This document shows, piece by piece, positions 1-7,148 of a stretch of DNA of 64,000 nucleotides (within the stretch, counting starts at the first letter, position 1; each line of letters opens with the position of its first letter). The translations under genes were made by a program, and so were the position numbers. The notes under the pieces were generated by a model that did no database searches, had not been told where the DNA came from, and saw only the letters and a list, made by a program, of their open reading frames with translations. The stretch covers positions 7,378,001-7,442,000 of the forward strand of contig NZ_CP075896.1 in the NCBI RefSeq assembly GCF_018604545.1, read 5' to 3'. The stretch comes from Streptomyces koelreuteriae (GTDB lineage: Bacteria > Actinomycetota > Actinomycetes > Streptomycetales > Streptomycetaceae).

Positions 1-4
1 GCAC

Positions 5-682
5 ATGCACCTCGACCACCACCACGACGGCGCGCCAGCCGTCAGCGCCGACGCCCACCGCCCCGACGGCACCCGCAGAGCGCTCCGCATCGGCCTCGGC
101 GGCCCCGTCGGCTCAGGAAAGACCGCCACCGTCGCCGCCCTCTGCCGCGCGCTGCGGGACGAGCTGTCGCTCGCGGTCGTCACCAACGACATCTACACCC
201 GGGAGGACGCCGAGTTCCTGCTCCGGGAAGCCGTGCTGCCGCCCGAGCGGATCACCGCCGTGGAGACGGGCGCCTGCCCGCACACCGCGATCCGGGACGA
301 CATCTCCGCCAACCTGGAAGCGGTGGAGGACCTGGAGGACGCCGTCGGGCCGCTGGACCTGGTCCTCGTGGAGTCCGGCGGGGACAACCTCACCGCGACC
401 TTCTCCAAGGGGCTCGTCGACGCGCAGATCTTCGTTATCGACGTGGCCGGGGGCGATGACATCCCGCGCAAGGGCGGGCCGGGCGTGACCACCGCCGACC
501 TGCTCATCGTCAACAAGACCGACCTCGCACCGTACGTCGGCTCCGACCTCGCGCGCATGGCGGCCGACGCCAAGGCGCAGCGGGCCGAACTGCCGGTCGT
601 CTTCCAGTCGTTGCGGAGCGAGGCCGGGGTGTCGGACGTCGCCGCATGGGTCCGGGCACAGCTCGCCGCGTGGGCGGCGTGA
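5..682 (+). CDS. ureG: Urease accessory GTPase UreG
   Basis: UreG is the SIMIBI-class GTPase that, with UreD/UreF and UreE, delivers nickel to apo-urease in the cytoplasm. The 225-residue protein has a P-loop GPVGSGKT at residues 33-40, the CPH metal-binding motif, VESGGDNL and the NKTD guanine-specificity motif, and is full length for the family. Its N-terminus (MHLDHHHDG) is histidine-rich, a nickel-binding feature found in many UreG/HypB-type proteins. It overlaps the following ureD by a GTGA junction, so the two are translationally coupled. The structural urease genes and ureF presumably lie just upstream, outside the window. The ATG sits 5 bases from the window edge, so its ribosome site cannot be seen. 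Confidence 0.96.
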   Translation: MHLDHHHDGAPAVSADAHRPDGTRRALRIGLGGPVGSGKTATVAALCRALRDELSLAVVTNDIYTREDAEFLLREAVLPPERITAVETGACPHTAIRDDISANLEAVEDLEDAVGPLDLVLVESGGDNLTATFSKGLVDAQIFVIDVAGGDDIPRKGGPGVTTADLLIVNKTDLAPYVGSDLARMAADAKAQRAELPVVFQSLRSEAGVSDVAAWVRAQLAAWAA

Positions 683-1443
683 GCGTGCTCGGCACCGGGG
701 TGCGGTCCGTCGCGCGGATCGTCGCCCGGGACGACGGCCGGGGCGGGACCTCCCTGCCCGTGCTGGAGAGCGACGGCCCGCTGGCGCTGCGGCGGACCAG
801 GGCGAGCGGCCCCGAGGCGCGGGTCATGCTCGTCGGGGCGATGAGCGGCCCGCTCGGCGGCGACCACTTCACCGTGGAGGCCCGGGTGGAGGAGGCGGCC
901 CGGCTGTCGGTCGGGTCGGCCGCCGCCACCATCGCGCTGCCGGGACAGTCGAAGAGCGAGGCACGCTACGACGTGCGGCTCGATGTCGCCGACGGTGCCG
1001 AACTGCACTGGCTGCCGGAGCAGTTGATCTCCGCCCAGGGCAGCGACCTGTATGTCACGACCCGCGTCGATCTCGCCGCCACGGCCCGGCTCGTGCTGCG
1101 CGAGGAGCAGGTGCTCGGACGCGTCGGTGAGGAACCCGGACGGCTGACGAGCCGTCTGACGTTGCGGATCGCCGAGCGGACCGTGCTCGACCAGGAGCTG
1201 GCCTGTGGGCCCGGCGCGCCGGGCGGCTGGGACGGGCCCGCCGTCCTCGGGGGACACCGGGCGGTCGGGCAACTGGTCGTCGTACGGCCGGAGTTCTCCG
1301 TCGAACCGGTGACGGCCCGGGCGCTGGGGGAGGGGGCGTCGGTCGTGCCGCTCGCCGGACCCGCCGGGCTGGTGACGGCCGTGGCGCAGGACGCGCTGCG
1401 GCTGCGGCGGCTGCTCGACGAGGCGCTGACGTCCCTCGCGTAG
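679..1443 (+). CDS. ureD: Urease accessory protein UreD (UreH)
   Basis: UreD is the scaffold of the UreD-UreF-UreG pre-activation complex on apo-urease. The family has few catalytic motifs. This 254-residue protein shows the usual actinobacterial pattern, with a '[10 protein letters not shown]' segment early, '[12 protein letters not shown]' in the middle and 'LREEQVLGR' after it. I prefer GTG at 679, which overlaps the ureG stop as GTGA, to an ATG at 646 lying inside ureG. It is the last gene of the urease operon. A short GACGC/GCGTC inverted repeat (1443-1460) begins at its stop codon and may act in transcript ending. Family assignment rests on position next to ureG as well as sequence. Confidence 0.9.
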   Translation: MSVLGTGVRSVARIVARDDGRGGTSLPVLESDGPLALRRTRASGPEARVMLVGAMSGPLGGDHFTVEARVEEAARLSVGSAAATIALPGQSKSEARYDVRLDVADGAELHWLPEQLISAQGSDLYVTTRVDLAATARLVLREEQVLGRVGEEPGRLTSRLTLRIAERTVLDQELACGPGAPGGWDGPAVLGGHRAVGQLVVVRPEFSVEPVTARALGEGASVVPLAGPAGLVTAVAQDALRLRRLLDEALTSLA

Positions 1444-1584
1444 ACGCTCGGTCAGGCGTCCGTAGAGCAGCACCCGTTCTCCGTTTATCGGATTGGCAAA
1501 GAAGCGCGACGGACCCTGTTCTCAGTGACCTCACAGCCGCGAGGATCCCCGTACTGATCGCAACGATGTACGGGGAGGTCCCCC

Positions 1585-3186
1585 TTGAGGGGTACGAGAC
1601 CGAAGAGGCGGGTGGCGGCGCTCGGTTCGGCCGGAGCACTCGTCACGGCCACGCTGATAGCCGGCGCCGTCGCGGCGCCCACGGCGAACGCGAGCGCGGG
1701 CACCCGCCACGGCCAGGACCGCGAGGCCCGGGGTGTCGCGACAGCCGCCGCCCGGGCCGCGAAGGCCGGCATCGACTGGCAGGACTGCCCCGCCGACTGG
1801 AATCTGGCCAAGCCGATCCAGTGCGGGTACGTCACCGTGCCGCTCGACTACGCCAAGCCGCACGGCAAGCAGATCAAACTCGCGGTCGACCGCATCGGCA
1901 ACACGGGCACGAAGGCCGAGCGGCAGGGCGCGCTCCTCTACAACCCCGGCGGCCCCGGCGGCTCCGGACTGCGCTTCCCCGCCCGGGTCACGAGCAAGAA
2001 CCCGGTGTGGGCCAACGCCGCCAAGGCCTACGACTTCGTGGGCTTCGACCCGCGCGGCGTCGGCAAGTCGGCGCCCATCTCCTGTGTCGACCCGCAGGAG
2101 TTCGTCAAGGCACCCAAGATGGACCCGGTGCCCGACTCGGAGGCCGACAAGCTCGCCCAGCGCAAGCTGGCCCGCGAGTACGCCGAGGGCTGCCAGGACC
2201 GCAGCGGCGCGATGCTGCCGCACATGACCACGCCGAACACCGCGCGCGACCTCGACGTCATCCGCGCCGCCCTCGGCGAGAAGAAGCTCAACTTCCTGGG
2301 CGTCTCCTACGGCACCTACCTCGGCGCCGTCTACGGCACCCTCTTCCCCGGCCATGTGCGCCGCATGGTCGTCGACAGCGTCGTCAACCCGTCCCGGGAC
2401 AAGATCTGGTACCAGGCCAACCTGGACCAGGACGTCGCCTTCGAGGGCCGCTGGAAGGACTGGCAGGACTGGGTCGCCGCGAACGACGCGACCTACCACC
2501 TCGGCACCACCCGCGCCGCCGTCCAGGAGAAGTGGCTCCAGCTGCGCGCCACGGCGAAGAAGAACCCCCTCGGCGGGGTCGTCGGCCCGGCCGAGCTGAT
2601 CTCCTTCTTCCAGAGCGCCCCGTACTACGACTCGGCGTGGGCCCCGGTCGCGTCGGCCTTCAGCAAGTACGTCGCCGGAGACACCCAGGCGCTGATCGAC
2701 GCCGCCGCCCCCGACCTGTCGGACACCGCGGGCAACGCCTCCGCGGAGAACGGCAACGCCGTCTACACGGCCGTGGAGTGCGCCGACGCCAAGTGGCCCA
2801 CCAGCTGGCGCACCTGGGACCGGGACAACACCCGGCTCCACAAGGACCACCCGTTCATGACGTGGGCCAACGCCTGGATGAACCTGCCGTGCGCCACCTG
2901 GCCGTCCAAGCAGCACACGCCGCTGAACGTCAAGAGCGGCAAGGGCCTGCCCGGCGTGCTCATCGTCCAGTCGGAGCATGACGCGGCGACGCCGTACGAG
3001 GGCGCCGTCGAACTGCACAAGCGGTTCAAGGGCTCCCGCCTGATCACCGAGAAGGACGCCGGTTCGCACGGCGTCTCCGGGCTGGTCAACCCGTGCGTCA
3101 ACGAGCGGGTGGACAGCTACCTGCTCACCGGCAAGCTGGACCGTCGCGATGTGACCTGCACACCGCACGCCACGCCCAAGCCGTAG
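1585..3186 (+). CDS. Secreted alpha/beta hydrolase, tripeptidyl aminopeptidase (TAP) type
   Basis: This is an exported serine hydrolase of the Streptomyces tripeptidyl-aminopeptidase family, which removes tripeptides from peptide N-termini outside the cell. Residues 1-37 form a signal peptide: a basic start, a hydrophobic core and an Ala-rich cleavage region ending near ANAS. An oxyanion-hole motif NPGGPGGSG begins near residue 120. The nucleophile elbow GVSYG places Ser241. Asp466 (SEHDAATP) and His495 (GSHG) complete the predicted triad within a TAP-like C-terminal domain. The start is TTG 1585, about 8 bases after GGGGAGG; that ribosome site lies in the loop of a small GGGG/CCCC repeat. 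It is monocistronic, with a strong hairpin just after the stop. Confidence 0.9.
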   Translation: MRGTRPKRRVAALGSAGALVTATLIAGAVAAPTANASAGTRHGQDREARGVATAAARAAKAGIDWQDCPADWNLAKPIQCGYVTVPLDYAKPHGKQIKLAVDRIGNTGTKAERQGALLYNPGGPGGSGLRFPARVTSKNPVWANAAKAYDFVGFDPRGVGKSAPISCVDPQEFVKAPKMDPVPDSEADKLAQRKLAREYAEGCQDRSGAMLPHMTTPNTARDLDVIRAALGEKKLNFLGVSYGTYLGAVYGTLFPGHVRRMVVDSVVNPSRDKIWYQANLDQDVAFEGRWKDWQDWVAANDATYHLGTTRAAVQEKWLQLRATAKKNPLGGVVGPAELISFFQSAPYYDSAWAPVASAFSKYVAGDTQALIDAAAPDLSDTAGNASAENGNAVYTAVECADAKWPTSWRTWDRDNTRLHKDHPFMTWANAWMNLPCATWPSKQHTPLNVKSGKGLPGVLIVQSEHDAATPYEGAVELHKRFKGSRLITEKDAGSHGVSGLVNPCVNERVDSYLLTGKLDRRDVTCTPHATPKP

Positions 3187-3195
3187 TCACGGCCG

Positions 3196-3225
3196 GAGGG
3201 GGGCGGTCGTACGGCCGCCCCCCTC
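3196..3225. terminator. Bidirectional hairpin terminator between convergent genes
   Basis: A perfect 11-bp inverted repeat, GAGGGGGGCGG and its complement, with an 8-base loop lies between the hydrolase stop (3186) and the stop of the opposing epimerase gene (3224). There is no T-tract on either side, which is usual for Streptomyces. It can serve both converging transcripts. Confidence 0.7.
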
Positions 3226-4270
3226 AGTCGTCCCCTCGGCCGTCCCTCTCCGCCAGCCAGGCGTCCTCCGCCGCGTAGTCGAAGAGGTCGCCGTACGCCT
3301 GGACCATCTTCGGGTACGCCTCCCGCCAGTCCCGCCCGGCGAGTTGTTCCTCGATCCAGGCGACCGTCTCCGGCAGGGTGTCCGCGTACCGCACCACCGG
3401 CCGGTAGCCCAGCTCGCGCTGCGCCGCCGACATGTCGCACACCACGGGCATCGGCACCGACCAGGGCGTCTCGCCCACACCGGGTGCGGGCGGCGGGCCG
3501 TCCACGAGCACGTCCTCGGTCTTCACGCCCATCACCGCGTCGATCTCCGCCGCGATCGTGGCCACCGTCGGCGCGTCCGGGTCGACGGCGTTCAGGACGC
3601 GGGCGCCCGGCCGGGCGGCGGCCAGCCGGATCAGCTCGGCGATCGTGTGGACGCTCGCCGGATGGAACCGGCTCTCGCCGCCGTAGGCGAGCACGCGCCG
3701 CCTACGCCCGTCGAGGTTGCGCTTCACCATGTACAGCTCGCGCGGGCCCTGGCAGTACGCCCCGTGGATCGCGCCCGCGCGCAGCAGCGTGGTCGGCAAC
3801 CGGTCGCCCGCCGCGAGGAGTTCACGCTCCAGCTCCGCCTTCCGGGTGCTGTACGAGGCGTCGCCCGGCCGCACCGTGCGCTGGTCCTCCGTCAGCGGCA
3901 CCGGGTACTCGGGAAAGCCCCCGGGCTCGCCCTGCGTGTCGAAGCCGCGGCCCCGGTCGTCCTCGTACACCGACACACTGGAGATCACCACCGCCGAGCC
4001 GACCCGCCCGGCCAGCCCCGTCAACTGCCGTGCGTGCCCGGCGCCGAACGCCACCATGTCCACCAGGACGTCGCAGCCGTCACCGACCGCCGCGGACAGC
4101 GCCGCGTCGTCCTCCCGGTCGGCCCGCACGGCCTGGACGCCGTCCGGCCACCGGGGGTCCCGGCCGCCGCCCCGCGAGACGGCCGTCACCTCCCAGCCGT
4201 CCCGGGCCAGCGCCCCCACCGCCACCCGTCCGATCTGTCCCGTCGCCCCGATCACCACAGCACGTGTCAT
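3224..4270 (-). CDS. NAD(P)-dependent epimerase/dehydratase-like protein
   Basis: This is an extended short-chain dehydrogenase/reductase fold protein of 348 residues. The N-terminal Rossmann motif GATGQIG (residues 8-14) binds NAD(P). A YSTRK sequence fits the YxxxK catalytic pair of extended SDRs. The C-terminal half would form the substrate domain. Nearby genes are unrelated, so the substrate cannot be inferred from context; similar proteins are usually annotated as NAD-dependent epimerase/dehydratase or isoflavone-reductase-like. Its stop codon lies within the terminator hairpin it shares with the convergent peptidase gene. The fold assignment is firm and the substrate unknown. Confidence 0.85.
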   Translation of the reverse strand: MTRAVVIGATGQIGRVAVGALARDGWEVTAVSRGGGRDPRWPDGVQAVRADREDDAALSAAVGDGCDVLVDMVAFGAGHARQLTGLAGRVGSAVVISSVSVYEDDRGRGFDTQGEPGGFPEYPVPLTEDQRTVRPGDASYSTRKAELERELLAAGDRLPTTLLRAGAIHGAYCQGPRELYMVKRNLDGRRRRVLAYGGESRFHPASVHTIAELIRLAAARPGARVLNAVDPDAPTVATIAAEIDAVMGVKTEDVLVDGPPPAPGVGETPWSVPMPVVCDMSAAQRELGYRPVVRYADTLPETVAWIEEQLAGRDWREAYPKMVQAYGDLFDYAAEDAWLAERDGRGDD

Positions 4271-4330
4271 ACGGCGACCGTACGGCGGCCGGGGGCCGGG
4301 CCACCTGCGGTTCTGCCGACGGCAGAGGCA

Positions 4331-5050
4331 TCAACCGAGCGGCATGCGCGGCAGCTTCCGCTTCTTCGCGGCGGCGGCCTCCTCGGCCTTCACGACGGCC
4401 GCGTACTGGTCGACGTACTCCTGCCCGGACAGGGAGAGGATCGCGTACATGAGCTCGTCGGTGACGGCGCGCAGGATGGCCTTCTCGTTCTCCATTCCGG
4501 CGTAGCGGGAGAAGTCGAGGGGCTCGCCGAAGCGGATCGCGACGGGGTGGATGTTGGGGATGACCTTGCCGGGCGGCTGGGCCTCGAAGGTGCCGATCAT
4601 CGCGCAGGGGATGATCGGGACGCCCGCCTTGAGGGCCATCACCGCGACCCCGACCTTGCCCTTGTAGAGCCGGCCGTCGTGCGAGCGCGTGCCCTCGGGG
4701 TAGATGCCGAGCAACTCGCCCTTGTCCAGCACGCCGAGGCCCTCGCGGATCGCGGCCTGGCCCGCGTCCTTGCCCGAGCGGTCGACCGGGATCTGCCCCG
4801 CGCTGCGGAAGAAGAAGGCCGTCAGCCGGCCCTTGAGACCCGGGCCCGTGAAGTACTCGGCCTTCGCCAGGAAGGTGATGCGCCGCTTGAGGATCGCCGG
4901 CATCAGGAAGTGGTCCGAGAACGACAGATGATTGCCGGCGACGATGGCGGCGCCCTCCGACGGCACGTGCTCCAGCCCCTCTATTCGAGGGCGGAAGACC
5001 AGTCGCAGCAGCGGGCCCAGCAGCACGTATTTCAGCAGGTAGTAGAACAA
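4331..5050 (-). CDS. 1-acyl-sn-glycerol-3-phosphate acyltransferase-like protein (PlsC family)
   Basis: This is a membrane-associated acyltransferase of the PlsC/LPLAT superfamily, which transfers a fatty acyl group to lysophosphatidic acid or a related acceptor. The catalytic HxxxxD motif is present as NHLSFSD (His41, Asp46) and the acceptor-binding EGTR at residues 118-121. The N-terminus (FYYLLKYVLLGPLLRLV) is hydrophobic and probably inserts in the membrane. The length of 239 residues is normal. The start is TTG 5050, preceded by GAGGAG at 9 bases. It stands alone; a TetR-operator-like palindrome lies about 145 bases upstream. Confidence 0.9.
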   Translation of the reverse strand: MFYYLLKYVLLGPLLRLVFRPRIEGLEHVPSEGAAIVAGNHLSFSDHFLMPAILKRRITFLAKAEYFTGPGLKGRLTAFFFRSAGQIPVDRSGKDAGQAAIREGLGVLDKGELLGIYPEGTRSHDGRLYKGKVGVAVMALKAGVPIIPCAMIGTFEAQPPGKVIPNIHPVAIRFGEPLDFSRYAGMENEKAILRAVTDELMYAILSLSGQEYVDQYAAVVKAEEAAAAKKRKLPRMPLG

Positions 5051-5192
5051 AGCGGGCGCTCCTCGACTCTGGCGGTGAACTCAACCGCCGCGTTCCAGCA
5101 GGTCAACCGGCGTGTCGTGGGGTGCCAGTGTAGGTGCAGGCGCAGTCACCGGGCACCTCGTGCGGCGGGACCTCGTCGATCCTTCACCTTTT

Positions 5193-5207
5193 GACTGACG
5201 GTCAGTC
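5193..5207. promoter_or_regulatory. TetR-type operator-like palindrome in the 5051-5374 gap
   Basis: GACTGAC-G-GTCAGTC is a perfect 7+7 inverted repeat within TTGACTGACGGTCAGTCAG. The form is that of operators of TetR-family repressors of membrane or lipid genes. It lies in a 324-base gap between the divergent acyltransferase (start 5050) and the RpiB-like gene (start 5375). No regulator gene lies beside it. I see no other gene in this gap. Confidence 0.4.
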
Positions 5208-5374
5208 AGTCGGGTGGCGGTGTCCGGTGGTGCTCATGCGGCTGGGGAGGGCCGCGGGACCAGCGTGCTGCTCCGTACGGGTGATCGGCAAGCCGAACGG
5301 GTGGCATGGCCGGGAAGTGAAGGGTGCCTGGCCAACCGGTGGTTCTTGCGGCCTCGGCGAGTAGTCTGCGGAGC

Positions 5375-5830
5375 ATGCGGATCTCTGTTTCCTCGGACAT
5401 GGACGAGCCCGTCGCCCGCGCTCTCGTGGCCGCGCTGCGGGACCGGGGGCACGAGGTGCGCCCGCACGGCGCGCTGCGCTCCGGGGGCGACCCGCAGTGG
5501 GCCGTGTGCTCGGAGGCCGCGGCCCGCGAGGTCGCCGACGGGGCGGCCGACCAGGCCGTGGTGTGCTGCTGGACCGGCACGGGCGCCTCGATCGCGGCGA
5601 ACAAGGTGCCCGGCGTACGGGCCGCCTTGTGCACGGACGCCTACACGGCCGACGGGGCCCGCCGCTGGAACGACGCCAACGTCCTCGCGCTCAGCCTGCG
5701 GCTGACGTCCGAGCCGCTGCTGACGGAGATCCTCGACGCGTGGTTCGCGGGCGAGCCCAGCGGCGACACCGAGGACCGGCAGAACGTGGACCGCGTCCGG
5801 ATCCTCGACCACGGACGGAACCGGCTGTAG
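5375..5830 (+). CDS. RpiB/LacA/LacB family sugar-phosphate isomerase
   Basis: This 151-residue protein belongs to the ribose-5-phosphate isomerase B / galactose-6-phosphate isomerase family, which interconverts aldose and ketose phosphates. The family core is visible: an N-terminal VSSDMDEP segment in place of the usual SDHAG, VVCCWTGTGASIAANK (residues 62-77) with the phosphate-binding GTG and Cys, and RAALCTD followed by NDANVLALS. The early SDHAGY motif is degenerate (SSDMD), so substrate preference may differ from housekeeping RpiB. An in-frame ATG at 5324 would add 17 residues, but ATG 5375 fits the family N-terminus. Confidence 0.85.
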   Translation: MRISVSSDMDEPVARALVAALRDRGHEVRPHGALRSGGDPQWAVCSEAAAREVADGAADQAVVCCWTGTGASIAANKVPGVRAALCTDAYTADGARRWNDANVLALSLRLTSEPLLTEILDAWFAGEPSGDTEDRQNVDRVRILDHGRNRL

Positions 5831-5846
5831 GGCGGCAGGCCCCCGA

Positions 5847-7079
5847 TCACAGCCGCACGATGACCAGCGCGGTGTCGTCGGTGGCGCCCCCGGGCGGCAG
5901 CAGCTCCAGCAGGACGGTGTCGGCGAGTGCCTCGGGGTCCTGGTCCCGGTTCCGGGCCAGCGCGTCGGCGAGGCGGCCCAGACCGGTGTCGATGTCCTCG
6001 CCGCGCCGCTCGATCAGCCCGTCGGTGTAGAGCACGAGGGTGGCGCCCGGCGTGTACGAGGTGTCCGCCTGGGGTCTGGGGATCGGGTCGGGGCGGGCGT
6101 CGAGCGGGGTGTCGGTGGCCCCGTCGAGCAGCTCCGCCCGGCCGTCGGGGTGGACCAGCACGGGCGGGGGATGGCCGGCGCTGCTGTAGGTGATGGTGTG
6201 CCGGTCGAAGTCGATGAAGGTCGTCACGGCGGTCGCCGACTCGGCGCCGTCGACCACGTGCGCGTAGCGCCCCAGCACGTCCAGCGCCTGGGCCGGGCCC
6301 TCGGCGACCCGGGAGGCCGCGCTCAGCGCGCTGCGCAACTGGCCCATGACGCCGGCGGCCTCCAGTCCGTGCCCGACCACGTCACCGACCGACACCCCGA
6401 CCCGGTGGCCGCCGACCAGATCGACCAGGTCGTACCAGTCCCCGCACACGTTCAGTGCGCCCACGGCCGGCCGGTAGCGGACGGCGGCCCGGTGGTGGTG
6501 TCTGACCTGGCGGCGGTCGGGCAGCATCGCCTCCTGCAGGGCCAGGGCCACCTCCCGCTCCCGGGAGTGCGCCTGGCGCAGCCGGTCGTTGAGCTCCTGC
6601 AGCTCACGGGCCCGGGTGTACAGTTCGGCCTCCAGCGCCCGCGACCGGCTCCCGCTCGGGCGGCCATGGGCGCGGATCAGCTCGGTGACCTCCTCGACCC
6701 GCAGGACCAGCAGCATCACCTTGCCGTCCGGCCCGGTCAGCGGCGCGTTGACCAGGCTCCAGTAGCGCTCCTCCCAGTGGCCCGGACGGTCGGGGGGCTC
6801 GACGTCGTAGCGTTGCAGCGCCATGGTGTCCCGTTCGCCGGTGGCCAGGACCCGGTACAGCGAGGCCTTGAGGTTCGCCATGCCGGAGGCGCGCGGGTCG
6901 TTCGGGTTGTCCGGGAAGAGGTCGTCGAGGTCGCCGCCGACGACCTGCTCGCGTGTGCGTCCGACGACCCGCAGGAACTCCTCGTTGACGTCCGCGTAGA
7001 CCAGGTCGGGCGTGAGCAGGGCCACCACACCCGGGAAGGCCTGGAACACGGCCTCGTAGTCGATCGCCGTATCCGTCAT
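5847..7079 (-). CDS. PAS domain plus SpoIIE-type PP2C protein phosphatase
   Basis: This cytoplasmic serine phosphatase is of the RsbU/SpoIIE type and would dephosphorylate an anti-anti-sigma factor or similar partner. The 410-residue protein has a PAS domain at about residues 10-130 (FPGVVALLTPDLVYADVN), a short coiled-coil linker (residues 140-180) and a PP2C domain to the end. Metal-ligand motifs NVCGDWYDL, VGDVVGHGLEAAG and LYTDGLIERR are intact, so it should be active. The start is ATG 7079 with GTGAGG upstream; an in-frame start at 7136 would add 19 unlikely residues. It is 70 bases downstream of a second PP2C gene on the same strand and may be cotranscribed. Confidence 0.9.
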   Translation of the reverse strand: MTDTAIDYEAVFQAFPGVVALLTPDLVYADVNEEFLRVVGRTREQVVGGDLDDLFPDNPNDPRASGMANLKASLYRVLATGERDTMALQRYDVEPPDRPGHWEERYWSLVNAPLTGPDGKVMLLVLRVEEVTELIRAHGRPSGSRSRALEAELYTRARELQELNDRLRQAHSREREVALALQEAMLPDRRQVRHHHRAAVRYRPAVGALNVCGDWYDLVDLVGGHRVGVSVGDVVGHGLEAAGVMGQLRSALSAASRVAEGPAQALDVLGRYAHVVDGAESATAVTTFIDFDRHTITYSSAGHPPPVLVHPDGRAELLDGATDTPLDARPDPIPRPQADTSYTPGATLVLYTDGLIERRGEDIDTGLGRLADALARNRDQDPEALADTVLLELLPPGGATDDTALVIVRL

Positions 7080-7148
7080 CGCCGCCGCCTCACCACCACT
7101 GCCGGTATCAGACCAGTTTCCCACGGTATGCGGCAATCGGTCCGGGTC

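Noticed and set aside
646-678. An ATG at 646 as start of ureD
   Set aside because: It lies inside ureG and adds residues with no family match; GTG 679 overlaps the ureG stop as GTGA.
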